A stretch of DNA of 49,599 nt from Brevinema_A sp051649605 (GTDB lineage Bacteria > Spirochaetota > Brevinematia > Brevinematales > Brevinemataceae), in assembly GCA_051649605.1 (NCBI GenBank), contig JBOFHK010000011.1, positions 1 to 49,599 of the forward strand, read 5' to 3'. The notes under the pieces were generated by a model that was not told the DNA's origin, searched no databases, and saw only the letters and a list, made by a program, of their open reading frames with translations. This document shows positions 8,322-17,273 of the stretch, one piece after another; the first letter of the stretch is position 1, and the number at the start of each line of letters is the position of its first letter. Made by a program: the position numbers and the translations under genes.

Positions 8322-9299
8322 ATGTACTCTATTCAAGATGTATATGACTTAGTTCAATTATTAAAGAATGGGCATCATATTCGTATTATCTCTCATAGGA
8401 ACCCCGATGCAGATGCCGTAGGTAGCATCATCGCATTTACAGAAATATGTAAATTTTATCATCTTACTTATGAAATTATGGTAGTTGACTCTACTCCAAA
8501 AAAACTATCTTTTTTAACTAAAGGTGTTGAGATTACTCATATTGATCCAGAAGATCTTGATGATTTACAAAATGAACAAACAGACCTTGTGGTATTTTTA
8601 GATTGTGGTCAATTAAACAGGGCTGGTATTTTAGGAGAACTACTTCTCCCCCATCAAAAGATTATTAATATCGATCATCACACATCCAATCCTCTATTTG
8701 GTGATTTAAATATTGTAGTTGATATTAGTAGTACCTGTGAGTTACTGTACCATCTTATTATTTCTTTGAATATTCCTTTGACCAAACATTTATCAACATG
8801 CTTATATGTAGGGATTCTTACAGATACAGGAATGTTTCAATATGATAAAGTTACTCCTATGACTCATTATGTTGTTGCACACCTTCTTGAATATAATATA
8901 GATCATTTTTATCTTTATCAGCATATTTATCAGGATAATCCTGTAAATTGGTTGGCTCTTTTAAAAAAAGGACTTGAAAATTTACAACTTTTATATCACG
9001 ATAGTGTTGCCATTATAACATTTTCTCACCAAGAACTTTATCCATTCGACGATATTCACCTTTTATTTCCTATTATCATGTCTACAGATTCAATAAAATT
9101 ATGTGCTATTCTTAAAGAAAAAGAAGATAGCAGTATTTCTGTATCTTTAAGGAGTAAAGATACAATTAATGTTGCCACTATTGCACAAGTATTTGGTGGC
9201 GGTGGTCATATTCATGCTGCTGGATGTCGTACTACCAAACATACCCTATTAGAATTTAAAAAAATAATTTATACAGAAATAGAAAAACACCTATCATAA
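8322..9299 (+). CDS. nrnA: DHH-family phosphoesterase, NrnA-like (oligoribonuclease / pAp phosphatase)
   Basis: NrnA-type proteins degrade very short RNA oligomers and dephosphorylate pAp, using a two-metal centre. Motifs are complete: HRNPDADAVGS near the N-terminus, VFLDCG, the name-giving DHH in NIDHHTSN, TDTGMF, and the C-terminal DHHA1 glycine loop GGGGHIHAAG. I choose ATG 8322 because AAGGA (8310-8314) sits seven bases upstream; the ATG at 8307 has no site. It follows rbfA by about 40 bases, the common rbfA-nrnA order of Firmicutes and spirochaetes. The symbol is by family resemblance, as several DHH subfamilies share these motifs. Confidence 0.85.
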   Translation: MYSIQDVYDLVQLLKNGHHIRIISHRNPDADAVGSIIAFTEICKFYHLTYEIMVVDSTPKKLSFLTKGVEITHIDPEDLDDLQNEQTDLVVFLDCGQLNRAGILGELLLPHQKIINIDHHTSNPLFGDLNIVVDISSTCELLYHLIISLNIPLTKHLSTCLYVGILTDTGMFQYDKVTPMTHYVVAHLLEYNIDHFYLYQHIYQDNPVNWLALLKKGLENLQLLYHDSVAIITFSHQELYPFDDIHLLFPIIMSTDSIKLCAILKEKEDSSISVSLRSKDTINVATIAQVFGGGGHIHAAGCRTTKHTLLEFKKIIYTEIEKHLS

Positions 9300-9306
9300 A
9301 AATAAA

Positions 9307-10374
9307 TTAAGACAATAATTTCTGCTCTATCGATATCGGAAAATAAAGTTCAAATTTTGCTCCTCCTAATTGACTTTTAGCCACAAAAATTTCACCACCT
9401 AATTCTTCTACCATTTTTTTTACTAACGTTAGTCCTAATCCTGTCCCTTCCATTTTTGTCGTAAAATAAGGATCAAAAATTTTATAAATCTTATTGGAAC
9501 CAATCCCTACTCCAGAATCGTCAATCGAAATTACAATATGAGTTTTGGTATTATTTTCTTCTAAAGAAATATTAATTTGTTTATGAGTTTGTCCACTTAA
9601 CGCTTCAATGGAGTTCCGTAATAAATCTAAAATAATCTGTTGGAGAATATAAGGAGAAGTGAAAATTTTAGGCACAACTTCTTTTTTGATTATTAATATA
9701 ATATTTTTTTGAGATAACTCTGGCTCTAAAAGACTGTTAATTTTATCAAGAATCAATGAAATTTCTGTAAAAAGTAAATTAGGTTTTGATTTTCTTGTTA
9801 TATTCAAAAAAATATCTAAGACACTAAGCAATCGATCAGATTCTTCTTTTACAATACAAAGATATTTTTGAATATCTTCGGATACAGTTATTTTTTTGTT
9901 ATGAATTTTATTTAATAATAATTGCGTATGAATATCTATTGCTGATAAGGGATTTTTGATCTCATGAGAGATACCTGCTGCTAACGTTTCTAAAGCCACT
10001 AAACTATCTTGAGTTTTCGTTGTAATATTTTCTTGAAAAAATGGAGTTAGTTCCATAAGATAAACTACAGTGTAGTTTTCTATATTTTTACGAACGACAT
10101 AAAACAGTCTATCGATATTTTGGAAATCTTGAAAGCTCTGGATACCTGTTTTTAGTACAATATTGGGAATTTCCTGTACTATTTGAACATATAGAGAATT
10201 TTCAAAGATAAGCTGTTCTTCAAAAGAAATACTTACAGCAACAGGACTTGTTTCAAGAATATCTAACAAAGAATATTGCTCATAAATAAGTTCTTTACAA
10301 AATTTTATTAAGGATTCTTTCGACAATTTTGGTAAAGCTTGTATCGCTTTTACTAAGAATCGTTTATTTTTCAT
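9307..10374 (-). CDS. Sensor histidine kinase, NtrB-like, soluble
   Basis: The C-terminal two thirds form a complete kinase. The H-box AAGISHEIKNP contains the phospho-accepting His137 and is followed by a dimerisation helix. Then come the N-box LLRNSIEAL, the DDSGVGIG loop, the F-box region IFDPYFTTK and the G2 loop GTGLGL. The first 120 residues look like a PAS-type sensor with no transmembrane segment or signal peptide, so it should sense an internal signal. ATG 10374 follows GAGGAAG; a further ATG at 10431 has no binding site. No response regulator lies next to it, so it is an orphan here. It converges on nrnA with only seven bases between and is divergent from the gene at 10452. Confidence 0.9.
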   Translation of the reverse strand: MKNKRFLVKAIQALPKLSKESLIKFCKELIYEQYSLLDILETSPVAVSISFEEQLIFENSLYVQIVQEIPNIVLKTGIQSFQDFQNIDRLFYVVRKNIENYTVVYLMELTPFFQENITTKTQDSLVALETLAAGISHEIKNPLSAIDIHTQLLLNKIHNKKITVSEDIQKYLCIVKEESDRLLSVLDIFLNITRKSKPNLLFTEISLILDKINSLLEPELSQKNIILIIKKEVVPKIFTSPYILQQIILDLLRNSIEALSGQTHKQINISLEENNTKTHIVISIDDSGVGIGSNKIYKIFDPYFTTKMEGTGLGLTLVKKMVEELGGEIFVAKSQLGGAKFELYFPISIEQKLLS

Positions 10375-10451
10375 TTCTTCCTCTATTTTTAGCTTATTAA
10401 TTGATCGATTTCTACCGATAATAAAATACAAAACTTATAGTGAGAAGATTA

Positions 10452-11213
10452 ATGCCATCGAATAAACCCCAGTATGAGCAATTTGTATTAACAAAGGCGA
10501 AAGAACGTCAAGAATATGAGCGACAAATTTCCGATTTACAATCTCAATTTACTCAAAACAAAAATATCAATCGTTATGTTTGTTTGGCGATTATTACTTA
10601 TCAATTAAAAATTATCGAACTCTATTTTCAGCAACAACATCTATACGAGTCTTTATTAGACACTCACAACAAAAGTAATTTAGATCGTATCCGTAAAATT
10701 TTTAGTGAGATTATTATTTTATTAAAACAATATTTTACAGTAAGTTTATCTAATGAATTTTCCAAAATACCGGAATATTTACCTGAGTTAACTAAATTAA
10801 CTCCTAAACGAATTTTTAATTTATTATCCCAACTAGAATATTTCTGTGATAATCTAAAAACTTCCTATGGATATACATCTAAGTATATTAATGCAATCAC
10901 TGAACTCTATGGTGATATTTGTGGTTTTACCCTTAATATCATCGATGTTCCTCAATATCTTAATGTGATACGAGATCTTAGACATCCTGAATACCACTCT
11001 ATTAATGAATTATTAGAGCTGATGGTAACTATGCTTGAAAAATCTAGTACCCTATACATCGATACCTACAATATTTCTAAGGATAATAAAGAATTCGTTA
11101 GAAAAGCAATCCAAATATTAAATATTTTAATAACTTATTATAGAATCACCCGAAAAGACGCTTTACTACCAGAATTAGAACGTAAGAAAAAAAGCTGGGA
11201 GCGACATCTTTAA
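10452..11213 (+). CDS. Conserved-looking helical protein of unknown function
   Basis: I do not recognise a family. The 253 residues are rich in Leu, Ile, Lys and Tyr, with a predicted mostly helical content. A charged N-terminal stretch of about 40 residues (KAKERQEYERQISDLQSQF) could form a coiled coil. No signal peptide, membrane segment or catalytic motif is visible. GTG 10440 opens the same frame, but ATG 10452 follows GAGAAG and is preferred. It starts head-to-head with the histidine kinase, whose own start is only about 80 bases away, so the two may be regulated together. It ends seven bases before the convergent DUF192 gene. Confidence 0.7.
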   Translation: MPSNKPQYEQFVLTKAKERQEYERQISDLQSQFTQNKNINRYVCLAIITYQLKIIELYFQQQHLYESLLDTHNKSNLDRIRKIFSEIIILLKQYFTVSLSNEFSKIPEYLPELTKLTPKRIFNLLSQLEYFCDNLKTSYGYTSKYINAITELYGDICGFTLNIIDVPQYLNVIRDLRHPEYHSINELLELMVTMLEKSSTLYIDTYNISKDNKEFVRKAIQILNILITYYRITRKDALLPELERKKKSWERHL

Positions 11214-11220
11214 TATAATA

Positions 11221-11634
11221 CTATTGATATTTTTGGATTGTGGACTGGTTTTGTACCAGCTGTTCTCGGAGTAGCTGAGAAAATTCTCCCCAAGAAGAAG
11301 TTACTTGTTTTTCCAATAGAGGATTTAGCTCTAAAATATACTGTACCTTATCAGATTTGGAGGTAATACCTATCTCATTTAAAGGAACAGGGGTATGAAT
11401 TTCTAAAATATTGAAATCCTTATCTAAATAATAAATAGTCATATTCAGATATGTATTTTTCATCCAAAATGATACTTGACGAGGCGTATTGTTTACAAAA
11501 AGCATCCCTTGAGAACTATCTGTCCATTGTTGACGGTACATTAACCCCGTTGCTTGTTCTATAGGAGTAAGGGCTAATTCAATATTATAGGACTGTCCTA
11601 AAAACATAAAAGCAATCATTAGTGCTGTTTTCAT
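11221..11634 (-). CDS. Secreted DUF192 (YvfM-like) protein
   Basis: The protein begins with a signal peptide (MKTALMIAFMFLG) and continues as a single DUF192 domain. The family pattern is easy to follow: an early LTPIEQATGLMYR stretch, then GMLFVN, the SFWMKNTYLNMTIYYLD core strand, and a C-terminal VQYILELN segment. Function in this family is not established. Exported versions are common in diderms. ATG 11634 has AAGGTG six bases upstream and gives 137 residues. An ATG 48 bases earlier would place lysines and more residues before the signal and is unlikely. The gene faces clpP head-to-head across about 100 bases of AT-rich promoter region. Confidence 0.85.
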   Translation of the reverse strand: MKTALMIAFMFLGQSYNIELALTPIEQATGLMYRQQWTDSSQGMLFVNNTPRQVSFWMKNTYLNMTIYYLDKDFNILEIHTPVPLNEIGITSKSDKVQYILELNPLLEKQVTSSWGEFSQLLREQLVQNQSTIQKYQ

Positions 11635-11735
11635 AATTGACACCTTCAAAAAGTTGATTTTTTTCTTATATAATCTTATCATAAAATAGATAAAATTTCA
11701 AGAAATAGTAATATAAAGTATACAAAGGAGGTATT

Positions 11736-12344
11736 ATGACTCATATTTCTGAATCAAATATGTTGATCCCTATGGTCATTGAACAAACGGGGAGAGGTGA
11801 ACGATCTTATGATATCTATTCTCGACTATTAAAAGAACGTATTGTTATGCTTAATGGAGGTTTTGATGATAATATGTCAAACCTTATCGTTGCTCAATTA
11901 TTATTTCTTGCAGCTGAAGATCCTGAGAAAGATATTGAGTTGTACATTAATTCTCCAGGTGGCGTAATAACTTCCGGATTAGCGATTTATGATACTATGC
12001 AGTTTATTAAACCCGATGTGGTTACCATCTGTATGGGGCAAGCAGCTTCGATGGGAGCATTTATTTTATCTGCTGGAGCTCCCGGTAAAAGAAAAGCCCT
12101 GCCCAATGCTCGTATTATGATTCATCAACCTAGTGGTGGAGCACAAGGAATGGCTTCAGATATTGAGATTCAAGCACAAGAAATTATGCGTATTAAAGAA
12201 TTGATTAACAGTATTATTTCTAAACATACAGGAAAATCTATTAAAACCTTGGAAAAAGACACTGATAGAGATAAATTTATGTCTTCTTATGAAGCATTAA
12301 GCTATGGATTGATAGACACCGTTATCGAGCCGATAAAAAAATAG
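11736..12344 (+). CDS. clpP: ATP-dependent Clp protease proteolytic subunit ClpP
   Basis: ClpP forms the tetradecameric serine protease barrel that degrades proteins unfolded by ClpX or ClpA/C. The catalytic triad is intact: Ser105 in GQAASMGAF, His130 in MIHQP and Asp179 in TDRDKF. The spacing between them is the same as in the E. coli enzyme. Length is 202 residues, with a short propeptide-like start. A strong AAAGGAGG precedes the ATG. clpX follows 15 bases later, so the pair is surely one transcript ending at the palindrome at 13605-13654. No CIRCE element or other heat-shock operator is visible upstream. Confidence 0.97.
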   Translation: MTHISESNMLIPMVIEQTGRGERSYDIYSRLLKERIVMLNGGFDDNMSNLIVAQLLFLAAEDPEKDIELYINSPGGVITSGLAIYDTMQFIKPDVVTICMGQAASMGAFILSAGAPGKRKALPNARIMIHQPSGGAQGMASDIEIQAQEIMRIKELINSIISKHTGKSIKTLEKDTDRDKFMSSYEALSYGLIDTVIEPIKK

Positions 12345-12359
12345 AGAGAGCAACATTTT

Positions 12360-13631
12360 ATGTCTAAAGACGATACATTTATTATATGTGAACTGTGTGG
12401 AGCTCAGGAAAATGAGATACAGTTATATCAAGATCCTGTTACGGGTTCTTATATTTGTCAATTATGTTTATCTAAAGCGGTTAAACTTGCTGAAGAAGAG
12501 CAGGAAAATATTACTAATAAGTTGGCAGAATTACCAAAACCTCAGCAAATTAAAGAGTTTTTAGATCAATATATTGTCGGGCAAGAAATACCCAAAAAAG
12601 TTCTTTCCGTTGCCGTCTACAATCATTATAAAAGAATTTTTGGAAACTTCCCTCTCCTATATAATGATACAGAGCTAGAGAAAAGTAATATTCTTTTAAT
12701 GGGACCCACAGGCTCTGGGAAAACTTTACTAGCGAAAACTATCGCAAAACTTTTAGATATCCCATTCGCTATCGCAGACGCTACTACTTTAACAGAAGCT
12801 GGTTATGTAGGAGATGATGTTGAAAATGTGCTACTTCGACTTCTTCAAAATGCAGCAGGTGATAATCTCGAAAACATCTATAACTGGGATCCTATCGTAA
12901 AAAAAGCAGAAATGGGGATTATTTATATTGATGAAGTAGATAAAATTGCACGAAAAGGTGAGAATGTTTCTATTACCCGTGATGTTTCTGGAGAAGGTGT
13001 CCAACAAGCTCTATTAAAAATGATTGAAGGAACTGTTGTCGGCGTCCCACCTCAAGGCGGTCGAAAACATCCTCACCAAACCCAAATTATGATTAATACT
13101 TCTAATATTTTATTTATTTTAGGAGGAGCCTTTGTCGGTATTGAAGATATTATCAAACAACGTACAGGAAAGAATTCGATAGGTTTCAAAGATGAAACTA
13201 CTATAAAAACAAATCAACATAATATTTTATCACTCCTAGAACCTCATGATCTCATTAGATTTGGGCTAATCCCAGAATTTATTGGTAGAGTCCCCGTCAT
13301 TACGGTATTAGAAGAACTAGATGAAGATTCTTTATTAAAGATCTTAACAGAGCCTAAAAATGCTTTAATCAAACAATACCAAAAATTACTCGCTTATGAT
13401 CATATTCAGTTAGAATTTAAAACTTCAGCTTTAAAAGAAATTATTCGTAAAGCCAAAGAACGGAAAATGGGAGCACGAGGATTGCGTGCTATCTTAGAAG
13501 AAATTATGCTAGATATTATGTTTGAAGCCCCTTCTATTGCTCCAGTAAAAGTTATTATCGATAATAAAACCGTCCTTAAAATGGCAAAAGCAAAAATTGA
13601 ACCAATTAAAGAAAAAAAGCATAATAGTTAA
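12360..13631 (+). CDS. clpX: ATP-dependent Clp protease ATP-binding subunit ClpX
   Basis: ClpX is the hexameric AAA+ unfoldase that feeds tagged proteins into ClpP. A four-cysteine zinc finger (Cys10, Cys13, Cys33, Cys36) forms the N-terminal dimerisation domain. The AAA+ core has Walker A GPTGSGKT, the pore-region sequence GYVGDDVEN (usually GYVGEDVEN, a conservative change), Walker B IYIDEVDKI and the sensor region EFIGRVPVI. The protein ends in a lysine-rich tail at 423 residues, a normal length. Its TAA stop lies exactly at the centre of a 50-bp palindrome that must double as terminator. Confidence 0.97.
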   Translation: MSKDDTFIICELCGAQENEIQLYQDPVTGSYICQLCLSKAVKLAEEEQENITNKLAELPKPQQIKEFLDQYIVGQEIPKKVLSVAVYNHYKRIFGNFPLLYNDTELEKSNILLMGPTGSGKTLLAKTIAKLLDIPFAIADATTLTEAGYVGDDVENVLLRLLQNAAGDNLENIYNWDPIVKKAEMGIIYIDEVDKIARKGENVSITRDVSGEGVQQALLKMIEGTVVGVPPQGGRKHPHQTQIMINTSNILFILGGAFVGIEDIIKQRTGKNSIGFKDETTIKTNQHNILSLLEPHDLIRFGLIPEFIGRVPVITVLEELDEDSLLKILTEPKNALIKQYQKLLAYDHIQLEFKTSALKEIIRKAKERKMGARGLRAILEEIMLDIMFEAPSIAPVKVIIDNKTVLKMAKAKIEPIKEKKHNS

Positions 13632-13654
13632 CTATTATGCTTTTTTTCTTTAAT
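13605..13654. terminator. Loopless bidirectional terminator between clpX and the convergent small gene
   Basis: This is a 50-bp perfect palindrome with 25-base arms and no spacer, centred on GTTAAC at 13627-13632, which contains the clpX stop codon. Each arm includes AGCATAATAG and a run of seven A or T, so both strands read as a hairpin followed by a T-tract. It ends one base before the stop codon of the minus-strand gene at 13656. Confidence 0.9.
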
Positions 13655-13655
13655 A

Positions 13656-13991
13656 CTAATCGAATTGTGATAATACAATTGAGGGTGTTTGTCTTCGAGT
13701 TAAATAACGGTTTTTCCGTCCTTCAGGCATACTTACATAAATAGCCCCTTTGGCAATATTTGTGGCTGTATACCGTTGCCCATTATATTCAAAGACTAAT
13801 TTATTAGACGTCTCTTCTATAATAGTAATATTATTAAATTCTTTAGGAGCTATCCCTTCGATTTTATATAATATTTCATAATATACATAATTATTAAAAC
13901 GAAATGCAGTAAGAGTATATTTCAATGAATAAGTAGGCAATGTTAGAAAAAATATCGTCATAAATATAAATAATTTTTTAGTGTTATACAT
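13656..13991 (-). CDS. Small secreted protein of unknown function
   Basis: The 111-residue product starts with a lysine-containing signal peptide (MYNTKKLFIFMTIFFL), probably cleaved after YS near residue 22. The mature part is about 88 residues with alternating hydrophobic and polar residues suggesting beta strands, several tyrosines and a basic segment GRKNRYLTRR. I see no cysteine pattern or known motif. The start has GGAGAGG ten bases upstream. Its leader contains a short stem (ATCACT with AGTGAT). It is convergent with clpX and lies just past the terminator of nrdJ. Confidence 0.65.
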   Translation of the reverse strand: MYNTKKLFIFMTIFFLTLPTYSLKYTLTAFRFNNYVYYEILYKIEGIAPKEFNNITIIEETSNKLVFEYNGQRYTATNIAKGAIYVSMPEGRKNRYLTRRQTPSIVLSQFD

Positions 13992-14074
13992 TATATAATA
14001 ACCTCTCCGATCACTAATTTTTTAAGTGATTTATATTTTACTATATATCGGATAATCTATAAAAAACTAAATTA

Positions 14075-14116
14075 TTTCTATAAAAAATGCTCTTTTTGGG
14101 AGTTTTTTTATAGAAA
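14075..14116 (-). terminator. Terminator of nrdJ
   Basis: On the minus strand, two 13-base arms (14075-14087 and 14104-14116) pair, with an inner CTC/GAG stem around an A-rich loop, followed by a T-run. It begins one base after the nrdJ stop codon. Confidence 0.6.
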
Positions 14117-14117
14117 T

Positions 14118-15989
14118 TTAAAATAATTCACAAGCCCCACCAGCACAAGCTACTTCACCTTTTAAGTCTGTATTGTCTTGAAATTCTTGAATTTCATCTA
14201 AATTAATTGCACTGCCTTGGGTATAAGCATCTTTAACTTGATCGACAAAGTTTTCATACTCTTGTTTAGTACAATTTTCAAATGGAAGCTGCGGATATGT
14301 ACCCCCATCATAAGGTAGAACAGAAATACCATTATAACTATATCGATTATTCCACATCCAATCACCCACAAGAGTCCATTCATTATCTTTAATGGAACAT
14401 GTTGCAGATATATTATTGGTGTTAGCACCTTCTCGGTGACCAGGTTTGATCCAAGAACCATGGAAATATTTAACTCTTTCTAAGAAATCCAAAGAGCTTT
14501 CATCTCGATAAATAGCATCCGTCGGGGAATGTATTGCAACTTTAATAATCGCCTCTGAAGGATTCATTAAATCATCTTCTAAGAGATAAGGAGCTCGAAT
14601 AGAAAGATATTCATATAGAGCATCAAATTTACCAATACGCATTCTTCTCCAATAATAAGGAGCATGTCGTGCATGAATCCCTGAGCTAGTTTTTAAAACC
14701 ACAGATGAGTTTCCACTTGGTTTCACCGTAGTCGATCGCACCGAATGATTAATATGCAATAAATCAGCAATTCGAGCATTTTCTTGTAAAACGGTATGAG
14801 CTGCTTCCACTAAATTATAATTAAGTACCGCTCCATCTGCAATCCCCGTTAATGATACCCCAATTTGGGCATCTTTTTCAGCTTGCCGTTTCCAATCATC
14901 TCTTAAATAGTGAAAATCAGTATAACCTGCCTGCAATGTACCTATTAACGCTCCTGCTTTAACTCGAGCATTGAAATCATTTTGAGAAGAGATACTTCCC
15001 GCATTAACTTCTACTAAATTACAAAATCCGTGATTAGAAAGAGAAATTTCCGCACAAGGGTTTGTACCCATTTCAATATCATCAGTGAAAAAAATTCCAG
15101 GCTCTCCACTACCACTATTTCGAACGGCTGTCCAAAGTTCTAAAAACTCTTCTTTTGTTGTTACATTTCTATCTAAAATCACGGAATTATTAGCACGGGC
15201 TCTTTGGATATTTTTTTCCCACCAAGCACCAGTTTTACATTCAAGCATTTCCTTATCATCTTTTGAAAATAACGATATCGTAGCAGAACGTCGAATCCCT
15301 CCTGCTAATACGGTATCCGCTAAAAAACAAATAATATCATGGATCTCTAACGAAGAAAGCTTAGAACCTTCTTTTTTTTGTAATAAAACTCGATCGATAT
15401 TTTCTAAACCAATTCTTAAAGGATCCGATCCAGGAGCTTTCCCTCCACTAGTTTTTAATGGAGTACCTTTGGAACGAATATCACGGTAATCAAAAATAGG
15501 ATAGGTTTCAGATAATCCAAGATATGCTTTCATTAATTTATTAATCGCATCAGACCACCCTTCAATACTATCTCCAATCATATAACGAACATTACGAGTT
15601 GCTTTTTTTATAGGAGGTAATTGAGTAATATGATGTTTTTGTACAGAAAAACCAACCCCTGTTCCTGACAACAATAAAAACATGATTTCTGAAAACACTT
15701 TGTGATGAGTTACTGCTATATAAGAACAATTATACAGTCGAACGGGATTAAGATTAATAGGGCGACCAGCAAACTGTAAGCTTCTCATTGAAGGGAGTAC
15801 TTTTTTGTCATAAACAAAAGAAAAAGCATGGGCAATATCATCTTTAATATGAGGATATTTCTCCATATGCATAGCCATAACACGATCGCATATTTCATGC
15901 CATGTTTCCCTTCTATTTTCGGTGTCAATATAACGAGAGTATTTATTGTATATATTTATTTGACTTAATAAATCTTGCGTATCAAACAT
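14118..15989 (-). CDS. nrdJ: Adenosylcobalamin-dependent ribonucleotide reductase (class II)
   Basis: Class II reductases make deoxyribonucleotides using a radical generated from coenzyme B12, and work with or without oxygen. The N-terminal part has SMRSLQFAGRP and the LLSGTGVGFSVQ stretch; the middle has the GGIRRSA segment. The active-site region reads NPCAEISLSNHGFCNLVEVN and is followed by a KPSGNSS loop. The C-terminus ends in CAGGAC, the cysteine pair that re-reduces the active site. No small radical subunit gene is adjacent, as expected for this class. Length (623 residues) resembles the monomeric triphosphate reductases, though somewhat short. ATG 15989 follows AAGGAAA. It implies a B12 source, made or imported. 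Confidence 0.9.
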   Translation of the reverse strand: MFDTQDLLSQINIYNKYSRYIDTENRRETWHEICDRVMAMHMEKYPHIKDDIAHAFSFVYDKKVLPSMRSLQFAGRPINLNPVRLYNCSYIAVTHHKVFSEIMFLLLSGTGVGFSVQKHHITQLPPIKKATRNVRYMIGDSIEGWSDAINKLMKAYLGLSETYPIFDYRDIRSKGTPLKTSGGKAPGSDPLRIGLENIDRVLLQKKEGSKLSSLEIHDIICFLADTVLAGGIRRSATISLFSKDDKEMLECKTGAWWEKNIQRARANNSVILDRNVTTKEEFLELWTAVRNSGSGEPGIFFTDDIEMGTNPCAEISLSNHGFCNLVEVNAGSISSQNDFNARVKAGALIGTLQAGYTDFHYLRDDWKRQAEKDAQIGVSLTGIADGAVLNYNLVEAAHTVLQENARIADLLHINHSVRSTTVKPSGNSSVVLKTSSGIHARHAPYYWRRMRIGKFDALYEYLSIRAPYLLEDDLMNPSEAIIKVAIHSPTDAIYRDESSLDFLERVKYFHGSWIKPGHREGANTNNISATCSIKDNEWTLVGDWMWNNRYSYNGISVLPYDGGTYPQLPFENCTKQEYENFVDQVKDAYTQGSAINLDEIQEFQDNTDLKGEVACAGGACELF

Positions 15990-16032
15990 GACAGGTTTCC
16001 TTTTCTCCCTAAAAAATTAATAATAAATTTAC

Positions 16033-16509
16033 CTAATCGATTTGGCGACCAGTTCCCAATTCGTTAATATACTGGATAATCGCCTTATTTTGATTTTCAT
16101 CTTCGGTATAAATAACTTCTTTTAAATAAGATACATTAGGAGTTATGCTATGGTCGATGATGGTGAATATCAATTTATTTTTGTTTGTACTAACTTCCGG
16201 GAAAATAAATAAAGAATAGTCCCCCGATACCGTTACAAAGTTATACTGATTACCTAACTGAAAATCTGGAGCAATTTGCTGTAGTGTTTCCAAATCTTTT
16301 TTTATTAGAGCTGTATAATAATTCCCCAATAACTGATGTTTTTCTTCCACTAATAGATAATTAAAGTAAATTTTTAATTTTCTAATACCAAAATAAGTTC
16401 CTAAACTTACAAGTAAAATAGTTATAATAATTATTGTCGTAATAAGTGTTCTTTTTTTTCTCTTTTGAGTTTCTACCTCATCCATTGCCGGTGGTCTAAA
16501 ATTTTCCAT
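16033..16509 (-). CDS. Membrane-anchored protein of unknown function
   Basis: A 19-residue cytoplasmic N-terminus rich in charged residues (ending QKRKKR) is followed by one membrane helix (about 22-43: TLITTIIIITILLVSLGTYF). A domain of about 115 residues should face the periplasm by the positive-inside rule. It has no family motif that I recognise; the domain has a repeated pattern of aromatic and hydrophobic residues compatible with an NTF2-like or beta-rich fold, but this is a guess. ATG 16509 follows AAGGGG. It is 43 bases upstream of nrdJ in the same direction and may be cotranscribed with it. Confidence 0.7.
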   Translation of the reverse strand: MENFRPPAMDEVETQKRKKRTLITTIIIITILLVSLGTYFGIRKLKIYFNYLLVEEKHQLLGNYYTALIKKDLETLQQIAPDFQLGNQYNFVTVSGDYSLFIFPEVSTNKNKLIFTIIDHSITPNVSYLKEVIYTEDENQNKAIIQYINELGTGRQID

Positions 16510-16650
16510 TTTTTCCCCTTTATAAATCCTTTCATCATAATCATTTTAACAATGTTTAAAATAAAATGCAAATAAAAATCTATTCTTTTATAGATAGGTA
16601 TACCATATATTCTTATCATTTAATCTTGATAAAACAAGTACATATTATTT

Positions 16651-17262
16651 TTAATTTTCTTCAAATAATTCTTCTGCATCTTCTAACCTTTCCTCTGAAT
16701 CTAAAATTTTAGAAAGTTCCGATAATTCTAAACTTTCAGGAGAGGGAAGATCATGAAGGCTTTTTAATCTAAAAACTTCTAAAAATCTTTTATTCGTACC
16801 ATATAATATATTATCTAGTAATTTATCAGTACCAACAATATCTATAAGTTTATGTGCCAATAATGTATTAAGGGATCGAGTACTATTGACTCCTCTAATA
16901 TTATCAATATCTTCTTTAGAAATTGGCTGTTTGTAAGCAATAATCGCTAAAATCTCCATAGCAGTCTGGGAAAGTTTATTTTCTTCTTTAGTTCCAAATA
17001 TTTCTCGTAATTCATCTTTGTAAAGGGGATTTGTCATTAATTGATATCCCCCTGCCACTGATAAAATAACGAACCCTGCATACCTCTTATCATAAGATTG
17101 ATTAAGCTCGGAGATATAGTGTTCTAAAATATCCTTAGAGATATTAAACCACCCACATAATTTTTCAGTTTCTACGGGTTTCCCTGTAACAAATAGTATT
17201 GATTCAAGTAATCCTTTTAACTGTTCTTGAGAGTATGTTTTATTAATAAATAATGAATCCAT
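16651..17262 (-). CDS. scpB: Segregation and condensation protein ScpB
   Basis: ScpB is the winged-helix partner of the ScpA kleisin in the SMC condensin complex. The family core is clear: LKGLLESILFVTGKPV near the N-terminus and YQLMTNP. Then comes the strongly conserved LSQTAMEILAIIAYKQPISKEDIDNIRGVN region (residues about 96-127), ending with the LLAHKLIDIVG wing. The C-terminal tail is acidic, also typical. It starts 11 bases after scpA, the standard order. Confidence 0.95.
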   Translation of the reverse strand: MDSLFINKTYSQEQLKGLLESILFVTGKPVETEKLCGWFNISKDILEHYISELNQSYDKRYAGFVILSVAGGYQLMTNPLYKDELREIFGTKEENKLSQTAMEILAIIAYKQPISKEDIDNIRGVNSTRSLNTLLAHKLIDIVGTDKLLDNILYGTNKRFLEVFRLKSLHDLPSPESLELSELSKILDSEERLEDAEELFEEN

Positions 17263-17273
17263 ATCTAACCTGT

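Noticed and set aside
14198..14461. An 87-codon open frame inside nrdJ, same strand but another frame
   Set aside because: It lies wholly within a complete, recognisable gene and has no family features or ribosome-binding site of note.
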